From the NCBI RefSeq assembly GCF_963675635.1, contig NZ_OY776488.1:2252001-2316000 (forward strand): a stretch of 64,000 bases of DNA, given 5' to 3'. The first letter of the stretch is position 1; each line of letters opens with the position of its first letter. A program made the position numbers and the translations under genes. Under the pieces are notes generated by a model. The model saw nothing but the letters and a program-made list of their open reading frames with translations, was not told the origin of the DNA and made no database searches. Of the stretch, positions 8,593-17,071 are shown piece by piece. Source of the stretch: an uncultured Pseudodesulfovibrio sp. GTDB lineage: Bacteria > Desulfobacterota > Desulfovibrionia > Desulfovibrionales > Desulfovibrionaceae.

Positions 8593-8916
8593 TTATTCAA
8601 TCGAACTGCCAAATTCCACTGTGTCAAAAGCATGAAACCAACCGTAATCGGAAACCGAGACTCTCCACAGAGTCCCCATTAAATGAATCATTTTTTGATG
8701 CACTTCAGGAGTAAAAGAGACGACACACGCAACGACGAGCTTCTTTTCTTCTTTGCCAAAATCCGATCTCAAGTCGGAAGCGAGATCAATATACATTGAA
8801 TCCACTTTTTCACATGAAACCTGAAACGGGATACAGTCACCTACAAACGCGTGAGGCACAAGCAAAATCACCGTCATAAACGCCATCACGGCATGAACAA
8901 ATTTACTACACCTCAT
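8593..8916 (-). CDS. Small exported protein of unknown function
   Basis: 107 residues. The first 25 residues (MRCSKFVHAVMAFMTVILLV...) form a signal peptide with a plausible cleavage after PHAFVG. The mature part has three Cys (CIPFQVSCEKV and VVACVV). No family is recognised. The start ATG lies inside the last codons of the preceding gene (11-bp overlap), implying translational coupling with 8906-9352. A leftward terminator sits about 130 bases downstream. Confidence 0.55.
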   Translation of the reverse strand: MRCSKFVHAVMAFMTVILLVPHAFVGDCIPFQVSCEKVDSMYIDLASDLRSDFGKEEKKLVVACVVSFTPEVHQKMIHLMGTLWRVSVSDYGWFHAFDTVEFGSSIE

Positions 8917-9352
8917 ACTGAATCACAGACTCCAAAGGCGAATTGTCCGCGACTCCCGACATCACCTGTATACTCCAGAACACATGGGTATCTGCCAGAG
9001 CGTTACGATCAAAATGAACAGTTTTAGTCGGCGGGACAAGACTCTCATACCACCCTGTCCAGTTACTGTGTACGTTAACGTCAGGAAGCAAAGCTCCACT
9101 CCCTCGATTTGTGACATCAACATTTACACACCCCAAACAAAAAAATTGATAGGTTGCCTTACATTTTTCGCAAACCTTTTCCTTGAGATAGACCACCCAG
9201 AAAACCTTTTTCGGTGTATCCTCAGCATCGGGTTTCGGACGATATGGAGGATCGCCGGGGACAGGCTCTCCTGTTGCTTGTGCGGATGTGTGTTTTGGCA
9301 ACCCGCTCACAAGCTGATCGTCCCCAATATATTGTCTCCACTGTTTCGGCAT
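8906..9352 (-). CDS. Hypothetical protein with a CxxC...CxxC motif
   Basis: 148 residues, soluble, no signal peptide. The centre has CEKCKATYQFFCLGC, four Cys spaced as a compact zinc ribbon or knuckle. The C-terminal half is beta-rich by eye (VNVDVTNRGSGALLPDVNVH). Possibly a secretion-related or stress-related partner of the exported product of the overlapping next gene; no family is recognised. The RBS is poor (GAAAGG one base from ATG), so the start is uncertain. Confidence 0.5.
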   Translation of the reverse strand: MPKQWRQYIGDDQLVSGLPKHTSAQATGEPVPGDPPYRPKPDAEDTPKKVFWVVYLKEKVCEKCKATYQFFCLGCVNVDVTNRGSGALLPDVNVHSNWTGWYESLVPPTKTVHFDRNALADTHVFWSIQVMSGVADNSPLESVIQYEV

Positions 9353-9569
9353 ACCTTTCTTCTTTTCAGACCGTATAAAACGACTTTATAAATTTTGCGA
9401 AAAACCTAACACGGGTTCTCGACCAAACGTCAAAATGTCGGTGAATGCCGTGTAAAAGCGTCCAAATGGTATGAATAATCAACTTGACTGGTTTCCGAAA
9501 ACACCGTTCACCCCTTGAAAAGAGTGAACCTCTTGTAAACTGTTCCACTTACGGCTAATAGAAGAGATC

Positions 9570-10994
9570 ATGTCGGCTAGAACAGTACTTTTCATCGCGG
9601 AACCGCAGTCCGTCACAGGCATCTTCCCAACCTTGCAGAAGGCGGGGTTGCAGGCCGGACTGGCTGACAACCTCACCGGCGCACTCGGCTTCATCAAAAA
9701 GTCCAACCCGTGCCTCGTATTCTGCCGACCAGAGCTTCAGGGATTTGATGCAAAGGGTTTCCTGACGCAGGCTCAGTCCATCGAAGGATTCCCGCCTGTG
9801 GTCATTTTCTCCGCATCCGGTTCTGCCGAGCAGGCTACGGAGTATCTGTCGCTCGGAGCCCGCGATTACTGGATCGAACCGCTTGTCTGGGAAAAGATCA
9901 AGCTCGTCCTGCCCGACCCTGAACCCGAGCCGGAACCGGAACCTGCGCCAGTCCCCACCCACAGGGCAACAGCCTCCGCACCGTCCGCGCCCAGCAAATT
10001 TCAGATCATAGGCCGCCACAATGCGGTTCTGCGCGTACTCGCCCTTGCCCGACAGGTGGCAGGTTCAAAAGCCACCGTGCTCATCTCCGGCGAGTCCGGT
10101 ACAGGTAAGGAAATGTTCGCCCGTTACCTGCATCACAATTCGACCCGCACCGACAAACCGTTCGTGGCTATCAACTGCGCGGCCCTGCCAGAACATCTTC
10201 TTGAATCCGAACTTTTTGGTCACGAGAAAGGCGCGTTCACCGGGGCCATCAACCGCAAGCTCGGCAAGTTCGAACTGGCTGACGGCGGCACCATACTGCT
10301 CGACGAAATCACGGAAATGGACCTCGGCCTCCAGGCCAAGCTGTTGCGCGTATTGCAGGAATCCGAATTCGACCGCGTAGGCGGCGTTGAAACGGTCAAC
10401 ATCGACGTGCGCGTGCTGGCAACCACCAACCGCGACATCGAAACCACGGTCAAGGAAGGCAAATTCCGTCAGGATCTGTTCTATCGTCTGAACGTCATTC
10501 CACTGGCCCTGCCCGCTCTCAGGGAACGGGGCGACGACGTTCTTCTACTCGCGGAATATTTTACCAATAAGTTCACGGCCACCTACGGGCTTGAACGACT
10601 CACCTTTTCAGAGGATGCCAAGAAGTGGCTCATGTCCTACGACTGGCCCGGCAACGTCCGCGAATTGCAGAATCTCATGGAACGGGCCGTGCTCCTCGCC
10701 GGACAAGGCCCTATCCAGACCAGACATTTCCTCATGGGCGACGAACAATGGACACCCGACGACCTGTCTTCCATTGATGCCGACCAACAGGCCGCTTCCG
10801 AAGCGGCGCCCCCGTCCACCCCGGACGAAGCTCTGTCAGTCATGCCCATCCACGAGATGGAAAAAAGACTCATTCTTAAAAGCCTCGAAGAGACTACCGG
10901 CAACCGCACCCGCGCAGCAGAACTTCTCGGTATCTCGGTCCGCACTCTTCGCAACAAGCTCAACGAATACAAGAAAGAAGGTCTCGACGTATAA
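9570..10994 (+). CDS. Sigma-54-dependent activator with degenerate receiver domain
   Basis: 474 residues. Residues 1-115 have a receiver-like fold but lack its key residues: the acidic pair is replaced at VLFIAEPQ, the phospho-acceptor Asp by CLVFCRPELQG, and the Lys by DYWIEPL. A Pro/Glu linker follows. The AAA+ domain (about 145-385) has Walker A GESGTGKE near 174, the sigma-54-contacting GAFTGA near 220, and Walker B GGTILLDEITEMD. A Fis-type helix-turn-helix ends the protein (NRTRAAELLGISVRTLRNKL). FlrC/NtrC-like but probably phosphorylation-independent. The regulon cannot be read from this window. Confidence 0.9.
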   Translation: MSARTVLFIAEPQSVTGIFPTLQKAGLQAGLADNLTGALGFIKKSNPCLVFCRPELQGFDAKGFLTQAQSIEGFPPVVIFSASGSAEQATEYLSLGARDYWIEPLVWEKIKLVLPDPEPEPEPEPAPVPTHRATASAPSAPSKFQIIGRHNAVLRVLALARQVAGSKATVLISGESGTGKEMFARYLHHNSTRTDKPFVAINCAALPEHLLESELFGHEKGAFTGAINRKLGKFELADGGTILLDEITEMDLGLQAKLLRVLQESEFDRVGGVETVNIDVRVLATTNRDIETTVKEGKFRQDLFYRLNVIPLALPALRERGDDVLLLAEYFTNKFTATYGLERLTFSEDAKKWLMSYDWPGNVRELQNLMERAVLLAGQGPIQTRHFLMGDEQWTPDDLSSIDADQQAASEAAPPSTPDEALSVMPIHEMEKRLILKSLEETTGNRTRAAELLGISVRTLRNKLNEYKKEGLDV

Positions 10995-11024
10995 AAAAAG
11001 GGACGCCCTGAGGCGCCCCTTTTC
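10994..11024 (+). terminator. Intrinsic terminator
   Basis: GGGACGCC-CTGA-GGCGCCCC with one mismatch, followed by TTTT, directly after the stop codon of the sigma-54 activator gene. Confidence 0.75.
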
Positions 11025-11045
11025 CGCTCTCCACAGAACGGATGC

Positions 11046-12758
11046 TTACACCATGTGTGTAGCTTTCTTCACATCTTCCACAGCATTCGCCTTTTCTTCA
11101 AAGTAGGGCAAAGTTGCAGCGACAGCCGTTGAAAAGTCCTGAAAGATATTTTCGCTGCCAATAATCTTGTCCGTGCCGAGCCTGGTCATGATTTTCATAA
11201 TTCTCGGATTGACTCCTGACAGAATGACACGAATGCCACGAGCCTGGCCCTTGCGAATGACCGTCTCCAACCCTTCGAGACCTGTGGCGTCGATGATCGG
11301 GACAAGGCGCATGCAGAGCACGAGGATTTCCGGTTTTTTACGGGTAAACCGCATGACGTCGATGAACCGCTGGGTCATACCGAAAAAAAGTGGCCCTGCG
11401 ATCTCATAGACCACCACTCTGGGGTTTCCGGTTCGTCGGCTGATGATAGCTTCCTCCGGTAGCCCCGTATCAAGGCTGTGAATATCCACAAGTTCACTCA
11501 TACGCTTCATGAACAGAATAGCCGCCAGCACGACACCAATTTCCACAGCCACTGTCAGGCCAACAAAAACCGTCAACAGGAACGTGCTCAGCATGACCAT
11601 GGAATCGGATTTCGGCGCCAGAAAAAGCCGTTTGAGACGATGTGGTTCACTCATATCCCAGGCCACGACCATCAAGACGGCGGCAAGACTGGACAGTGGA
11701 ATGACCGATGCAACCGGTGCCATGAATTTGATGAAAATCACCAATGTTAGAACGTGAAAGACACCGGCCATAGGCGAAAACGCTCCAGCCCGGATATTGG
11801 TGGCTGTCCTGGCGATGGCACCCGTGGCAGGCAGTCCGCCAAACAGCGGAGAGGCTATATTCGCTATGCCCTGAGCGACCAGTTCCGTGGAGGAATTATG
11901 CCGATCACCACTCATGCCGTCTGCCACCGTGGCACTCAACAGTGATTCCATGCCCGCCAGCACTGCAATGGTCAGCGCATCGGGCAGGATATTGCGGATG
12001 GTGGCAATACTGATTTCTGTCAGGGGTACAAAATCAGGCATGGTCGAAGGAATACCCCCGAATTTGCTCCCGATGGTCTCAACTGGCAGGTTCAAAAACC
12101 ACGCCGCGAGTGAGCCGACAACAATTCCGGCAAACGGCGCGGGAATTCGTGGAACGAAACGGCGGACAAGCAGCATCGTTGTCAATGTCAACGCACCGAT
12201 GCCGAGTGTCTCTGGGACTGCTGTGGACAAAGCATGTGCGCAGGCCATTATCTGGTCTGCAAAGGCAGACGGCATCGCACTGACCTGCAACCCCAGGAAG
12301 TCCTTCAATTGGGATGAAAAAATCAAGAGACCAATACCGGAAGTGAATCCTGCGGTGACCGGATAAGGGATATATTGCAGCAATCGTCCGAGTCGAAGCA
12401 GTCCCATGACCACAAGCAGGAGACCCGCCAGAATCGTGGCGAGCATCAAACCCTCGAATCCATTCCGGGCTATCACCCCGGAAATAATGACGACGAAAGC
12501 CCCGGTCGGACCGCCGATCTGAAAACGAGTGCCTCCGAAAGCTGAAATTACGAACCCGGCGATTATGGCAGTAAACAGACCACTTTGCGGGCTTGCCCCG
12601 GATGCGATGGCAAACGCCATTGCCAGCGGCAGAGCCACTATACCGACCGTGACACCTGCACCTAGATCCCTTTGCAGCGCAGTCAGCGAATAGGATTTCA
12701 AATAGGTAATACTTTTGGGAGCGTACGCTTCAAATTGCGCACGCAATGAAAAAGCCAT
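11046..12758 (-). CDS. SulP family inorganic anion transporter with STAS domain
   Basis: 570 residues. ATG at 12758 (MAFSLRAQFEAYAP) is chosen over an upstream ATG because GGGAGG precedes it. About 10-12 membrane helices occupy residues 30-400, with SulP landmarks: RDLGAGVTVGIVALPLAMAF, GGTRFQIGGPTGAFVVIISG and LFGGLPATGAIARTATNIRAG. A cytosolic STAS domain follows (residues 430-550; LRLVPIIDATGLEGLE). Family substrates are sulfate, bicarbonate and other anions; for a sulfate reducer sulfate uptake is attractive but unproven. It converges with the sigma-54 activator gene. Confidence 0.88.
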   Translation of the reverse strand: MAFSLRAQFEAYAPKSITYLKSYSLTALQRDLGAGVTVGIVALPLAMAFAIASGASPQSGLFTAIIAGFVISAFGGTRFQIGGPTGAFVVIISGVIARNGFEGLMLATILAGLLLVVMGLLRLGRLLQYIPYPVTAGFTSGIGLLIFSSQLKDFLGLQVSAMPSAFADQIMACAHALSTAVPETLGIGALTLTTMLLVRRFVPRIPAPFAGIVVGSLAAWFLNLPVETIGSKFGGIPSTMPDFVPLTEISIATIRNILPDALTIAVLAGMESLLSATVADGMSGDRHNSSTELVAQGIANIASPLFGGLPATGAIARTATNIRAGAFSPMAGVFHVLTLVIFIKFMAPVASVIPLSSLAAVLMVVAWDMSEPHRLKRLFLAPKSDSMVMLSTFLLTVFVGLTVAVEIGVVLAAILFMKRMSELVDIHSLDTGLPEEAIISRRTGNPRVVVYEIAGPLFFGMTQRFIDVMRFTRKKPEILVLCMRLVPIIDATGLEGLETVIRKGQARGIRVILSGVNPRIMKIMTRLGTDKIIGSENIFQDFSTAVAATLPYFEEKANAVEDVKKATHMV

Positions 12759-13115
12759 TGAGAGACCTCCCTTGGTTGGTGGTTTCTTCGTGGTCACAGT
12801 CAGTGGTCGGTCTATGAAAGAGGAGGCCAGGGGCTGGATGGTCACGCGAAAAGGAGCAGACTAAATACCCCTGTTCAATAAGAGTCAAGCGTTAATAATT
12901 TCACATAAATTCTAACGACAGAAAGGTCGCTGAAGCACCAAAAATGACACATTTTTCCGCAATCGCACCCCAGTATCTCCACCTCAAGAGCTTTCACAAC
13001 ACAAGCCAGCCTTCGTTACAGCGAGCCATAAATAATGATAATGAAGAAAGTCCCGCCGCACGTGCAGGAAAAAGAGGAGACGATGATCAATCAAAGGCAG
13101 ATTGAGAAACGTCAC
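12759..13115. other. Intergenic region, no gene seen
   Basis: 357 bp between the leftward SulP and AzlD genes. It must carry the SulP promoter. A 28-codon frame starting ATGATAATGAAG at 13034 has no ribosome site. No terminator for azlD is evident. Confidence 0.4.
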
Positions 13116-13436
13116 TTATAAAAAGAACTGAATCCCCCACAAGACAATCATGCCGGACGCAATTGTCGCCAACATATTCCGCACCTTCCACGCTACCAAA
13201 ACGGCAACTATACCGGCGACCAGTTGATCCCACCCGGCAAAGGTTGTCACGCCCCCTTCCTTGTGCAGAAGCACAGCCGGAACAATAAGGGCTGGAAGCA
13301 CCGAGGCGGGGATATAGCGAAGCATCCGCTCCACCATTTTCGGCAACGTCACCTTGTCGATAATCAGGATAAAGGAATAGCGGATAAAAAACGCACCCAC
13401 GCCAATTCCCAGCACGACAGGCCAGTAGACATTCAT
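13116..13436 (-). CDS. azlD: AzlD family branched-chain amino acid exporter subunit
   Basis: 106 residues, four hydrophobic helices. ATG at 13436 follows the AzlC stop by one base (TGATATG), so the longer upstream frame is rejected. AzlD landmarks: GAFFIRYSFILI, LRYIPASVLPALIVPAVL and LVAWKVRNMLATIASGMI. AzlC and AzlD together form a small two-component exporter of branched-chain amino acids or analogues. The ribosome site is likely the AGGAGG within the end of azlC. Confidence 0.88.
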   Translation of the reverse strand: MNVYWPVVLGIGVGAFFIRYSFILIIDKVTLPKMVERMLRYIPASVLPALIVPAVLLHKEGGVTTFAGWDQLVAGIVAVLVAWKVRNMLATIASGMIVLWGIQFFL

Positions 13437-13437
13437 A

Positions 13438-14133
13438 TCAAGCACCGGCAAGCCTCCTCTCGGCAAGGTAGCCGACCACCATGCCACTGACGGCACCGAC
13501 CATCAACCCGAGGTTATATGGAAGCGAGGCCGCAGCAACGGCCACACCGCCGGAAACCAGTGCTGCCAGCACCATGGGTCTGTCGATGATGACCGGCATG
13601 ACAACAGCAGTGAACGTCAGTGGAATGGCAAAATCAAGTCGCCACTCCGGGGGAATGACCGCACCAATATACGCACCAAACACAGTGGAAGCGACGTACC
13701 CCACCCATATGACGACATTGGTGCCTAAATAATACCAGACCCTGTTGGCGGTACTTGATTCTTTACTGAGGAAGTGGGCCATGGAGACAGCGTACCCTCC
13801 ATCTGTCAGCAAATAAGCCAAGCCTGCCTTTTGCAACGGCGGCACTCCCTTGAAATGCGGCCCGATCGACGCAGAATACATGAAAAAACGGGCATTGATG
13901 ATCAACCCGGTAAAGATGACCACGGCAATAGACGCGTGTTCTCCCATGAGCTGAATGGCAGCCAACTGGGATGCACCGGCAAAAACGATGACGGACATCA
14001 TCGAGGTGGCCCATTCAGGCATTCCAGCGGAGACCCCGACAGCTCCACAGATAAGCCCGAACGGCATAACACCCGCCAGTATGGGGCTGATATCTCGAGC
14101 GCCTTGCATAAATGCCAATTTTCGATCAGTCAT
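13438..14133 (-). CDS. azlC: AzlC family branched-chain amino acid exporter subunit
   Basis: 231 residues. ATG at 14133 (MTDRKLAFMQGARDISPIL) is preceded by AGGAAAAATC, better than the upstream ATG frame. The AzlC pattern is clear: GVMPFGLICGAVGVSAGMPE, MSVIVFAGASQLAAIQLM, and NARFFMYSASIGPHFKG. Several membrane helices span the protein. It pairs with azlD one base downstream. The short gap to radA (14134-14250) holds divergent promoters. Confidence 0.88.
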   Translation of the reverse strand: MTDRKLAFMQGARDISPILAGVMPFGLICGAVGVSAGMPEWATSMMSVIVFAGASQLAAIQLMGEHASIAVVIFTGLIINARFFMYSASIGPHFKGVPPLQKAGLAYLLTDGGYAVSMAHFLSKESSTANRVWYYLGTNVVIWVGYVASTVFGAYIGAVIPPEWRLDFAIPLTFTAVVMPVIIDRPMVLAALVSGGVAVAAASLPYNLGLMVGAVSGMVVGYLAERRLAGA

Positions 14134-14250
14134 GATTTTTCCTGTACTGCATGGGTACTGACGCCCCGCGTACATCGTCAACATTTATATTGTTTGCCAT
14201 ACATTTTCCGGACTGGACTTTCTCCGGTAAAACGCGGGATACTCATTCCT

Positions 14251-15576
14251 ATGAAAACCAAAGACGTCTTTAGATGCGCAGCCTGTGGTGCACAGTCACC
14301 CCGCTGGCAAGGGCAGTGCCCGTCGTGTAAGGAATGGAACACTCTGGAATCGTTCACTGTGAACAAGAAACGTGCGCAATCCATAGGAGCGGCCGCTGTT
14401 CAGGACAGACCGCAGCCACTGGAAGACCTGCACAGCGAACAGTATACCTCGCGCACTTCGGGTATGGAGTCACTGGACGAACTGCTCGGCTCCGGACTCG
14501 TACCGGGTGCAGCCATCCTGCTTGGCGGAGAACCGGGCATCGGCAAATCCACCCTGCTCCTGCAACTGGCTGGAAGTCAGGCCAGACTCGGGCATACGGC
14601 GGTATATCTTTCGGGTGAAGAATCCCTGCCACAACTCCGTGGACGTGCGGAACGACTCGACCTGCTGGGTCCGGGGCTGCTCGCCATGGCGTCCAACAAA
14701 GTGGAAGACGCTCTGGCCGTACTCGATGATCCCAACCCACCGGAACTGCTCATAGTGGATTCGGTGCAGACCCTGGCTTCCCCGCTGGCTGACGGCATCC
14801 CCGGTTCAGTCAGCCAAGTACGCGCTGTCGCTGCTGAACTTGTGGAAAAGACCAAGAAAACCGGCACCACGCTCATTCTGGTGGGCCATGTGACCAAGGA
14901 CGGTCAGATAGCCGGACCGAAGCTGTTGGAACACATGGTGGACACGGTCCTATACTTGGAAGGCGACCGCAAACATTTCTCGCGCATCCTTCGCGTTCTC
15001 AAAAACAGATTCGGCCCCAGCGACGAACTCGTGGTCTTCACCATGAAGGAAAAGGGACTGGAAGTGGTAGCGGACCCGGCCACGTTTTTCCTTGGCGCAC
15101 GAGACCCGTCCCTATCCGGCACGGCCATGGCTTTGGCGGTGGACGGTCAACGGCCTTTTGCCGTGGAAGTACAGGCTCTGGTCTGCAAGTCTTTCCTAAC
15201 CATTCCCCGACGCACGGCTTTGGGCTTTGACACCAACCGGCTCAACCTCTTGCTGGCCGTGCTTGAAAAGCGGCTGCGGCTCAATCTGAGCGGTCACGAC
15301 ATTTATGCGAAAATAACCGGCGGTCTGGCCTACAAGGATCCCGGCCTGGATCTGGCGGTGGTTGCAGCGATAATGTCGTCATTTTACGACCAACCTCTCC
15401 CGGAGTCAGCCGTGTTCTGGGGAGAAATCGACCTCAATGGGCAGGTGCGTCCAGTTGCCGCCCACGATGTCAGGCTCAAACAGGCGGACCGACTGGGACA
15501 TGAACCTGTCTGCCATTCCGGGACTGCTTCGACCCTGGCAGACCTGCAACGGATCCTGTTCGGCAAACGGAATTGA
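14251..15576 (+). CDS. radA: DNA repair protein RadA
   Basis: 441 residues from ATG 14251 (MKTKDVFRCAACGAQSPRW), the position at which RadA proteins begin; the longer open frame upstream has no RadA sequence. Order: C4 zinc finger (CAACG...CPSCK) at 9-28, RecA-like ATPase with Walker A GGEPGIGKST near 90, the RadA-specific KNRFG motif near 250, and a Lon-protease-like C-terminal domain (residues 285-440). RadA is a branch-migration helicase in recombination repair. The ribosome site is weak. A hairpin at 15584-15612 may terminate transcription. Confidence 0.95.
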   Translation: MKTKDVFRCAACGAQSPRWQGQCPSCKEWNTLESFTVNKKRAQSIGAAAVQDRPQPLEDLHSEQYTSRTSGMESLDELLGSGLVPGAAILLGGEPGIGKSTLLLQLAGSQARLGHTAVYLSGEESLPQLRGRAERLDLLGPGLLAMASNKVEDALAVLDDPNPPELLIVDSVQTLASPLADGIPGSVSQVRAVAAELVEKTKKTGTTLILVGHVTKDGQIAGPKLLEHMVDTVLYLEGDRKHFSRILRVLKNRFGPSDELVVFTMKEKGLEVVADPATFFLGARDPSLSGTAMALAVDGQRPFAVEVQALVCKSFLTIPRRTALGFDTNRLNLLLAVLEKRLRLNLSGHDIYAKITGGLAYKDPGLDLAVVAAIMSSFYDQPLPESAVFWGEIDLNGQVRPVAAHDVRLKQADRLGHEPVCHSGTASTLADLQRILFGKRN

Positions 15577-15583
15577 TAAGAGC

Positions 15584-15612
15584 CCATGACTTTCCTTTTC
15601 TGGAAATCATGG
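15584..15612 (+). terminator. Possible terminator hairpin after radA
   Basis: CCATGA-C-TTTCC pairs with GGAAATCATGG around a 6-base loop, with one bulged C. There is no proper T run, so termination is uncertain. Confidence 0.4.
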
Positions 15613-15726
15613 TATTCTACTGATCCCTGTCATATTGCAGGGAAATGATAGTTTCTGCACGACACAACAGAAGGCCAAAAGGTATACGGTATTCGGCAGA
15701 TTGCCGGCACTCACAGGGAGGACATC

Positions 15727-17067
15727 ATGGCAGATATTCTTGATTGGACCAATTCGAGCCTGGAAAATCTGAATATGGAAAGCTTCGAAGCGCGTGCCGA
15801 TGAAATGGCAGCACGCCTTCGCGAAGAAACCGGAGCGGGCAGGCTTCCCTTCCTGACCATGCCCTATGCTTCCGCCTTGAAGAAACAGTTGGAAAAGCTC
15901 AAACCGTTTCTCCAGAGATTCGACCACATGCTCCTTCTCGGCATCGGCGGCTCCGCTCTTGGTGCACGAGCGTTGCAGCAAGCGTTCTTTCCCCAGCAGG
16001 ATCAACCGGGACATACCGGACCGAGTCTCTGGATCGCTGACAACGTGGATGCCTACGCCCTCGAAGCCTATCTCGCCAAACTTCCGCCTGAAAAAACCGT
16101 GGTCGTGACGGTCTCCAAATCCGGTGGCACCATTGAAACTGTGGGCCAATACTTCATTTTCAAGGAGTGGATGCAACAGCATCTGGGTGATGCATGGCAT
16201 GAACACATGCTGCTCGTGACCGACGAGAAACAAGGCTTCCTGCGCGGCGAAGCCGAAACATACGGCATCACAGCTCTGCCAGTGCCCGACAACCTCGGCG
16301 GCCGGTATTCCGTTCTGTCGGCTGTCGGCATGGTCCCCGCCCTGTTTCTGGGCATGGACATCGACTCGCTCATGGCCGGCGCACAAGACGTGGCGGCTCT
16401 GTTGACCGATCCGAATCTGACCGGAGAAGCCCTGACTGAACACGGATCGTTTCAACTGGCCGCTTGGGGCGCAGCGCTTATGGACAAGGGGTTTGATGAG
16501 ATGATCTTTTTCGCCTATATCCCCTTGTGGGCAAGTTTCGGAGACTGGTTTGCGCAGCTCTGGGCCGAGTCCCTTGGCAAGGACGGTAAGGGCAGCCAGC
16601 CTGTTCCGGCCATCGGCGTTACGGATCAACACTCAGTGAACCAGATGTTCATGGATGGTGTACGCAACAAGGCGTGCCTGTTCCTGACCTGCCCCAACCT
16701 GCCCGCAGGACCGAAATTTCCTGCTGACCTGCCGGACCAGTTCAGTTATGTCCGGGGCAAGGATTTCGGCAAACTGATTCAGGCCGAAGGCCTCGGAACG
16801 CGCATGGCGCTATCGGCCAACGGCGTACCGCTTGTAGAATTGCGAATGGGAGCTGACAGCCCGAGACAGGCAGGCAAGCTCATTGCTCTGCTCGGAGCAG
16901 CCACCATCCTGACCGGCTGGTTCATGGGCATCAACCCACTGGATCAGCCCGCAGTGGAACTCGGCAAACGACTGGCCAAGGCGCGCATGAACGCGGACGG
17001 CCTCGAAGGTGAAAAAGCGGATTTGAACGCTTTCCTTACCGCAGACAGAGATTTACGGGAGTTTTAA
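15727..17067 (+). CDS. pgi: Glucose-6-phosphate isomerase
   Basis: 446 residues. Interconverts glucose-6-phosphate and fructose-6-phosphate. The two SIS domains are visible: MLLLGIGGSALGARALQQAF near 62 and VTVSKSGGTIETVGQYFIF near 128; GVTDQHSVNQMFMDGV near 298 carries the conserved His/Gln region, and the C-terminus has the GMGADSPRQAGK-type helix. The length fits the shorter bacterial form. A GGGAG site precedes ATG 15727. It ends 4 bases before the histidine kinase gene, so they are probably cotranscribed. Confidence 0.93.
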   Translation: MADILDWTNSSLENLNMESFEARADEMAARLREETGAGRLPFLTMPYASALKKQLEKLKPFLQRFDHMLLLGIGGSALGARALQQAFFPQQDQPGHTGPSLWIADNVDAYALEAYLAKLPPEKTVVVTVSKSGGTIETVGQYFIFKEWMQQHLGDAWHEHMLLVTDEKQGFLRGEAETYGITALPVPDNLGGRYSVLSAVGMVPALFLGMDIDSLMAGAQDVAALLTDPNLTGEALTEHGSFQLAAWGAALMDKGFDEMIFFAYIPLWASFGDWFAQLWAESLGKDGKGSQPVPAIGVTDQHSVNQMFMDGVRNKACLFLTCPNLPAGPKFPADLPDQFSYVRGKDFGKLIQAEGLGTRMALSANGVPLVELRMGADSPRQAGKLIALLGAATILTGWFMGINPLDQPAVELGKRLAKARMNADGLEGEKADLNAFLTADRDLREF

Positions 17068-17071
17068 ACCG

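Noticed and set aside
9931-9960. Short GAACC-type tandem repeat within the sigma-54 activator gene
   Set aside because: It encodes the EPEPEPEP linker and is ordinary low-complexity coding sequence, not a CRISPR or tandem array.
13028-13052. Fur-box-like AT sequence (AATAATGATAATG)
   Set aside because: Only partial match to the 19-bp consensus and no fitting gene or promoter arrangement.
15607-16632. Reverse 341-codon frame opposite pgi
   Set aside because: Shadow of glucose-6-phosphate isomerase.
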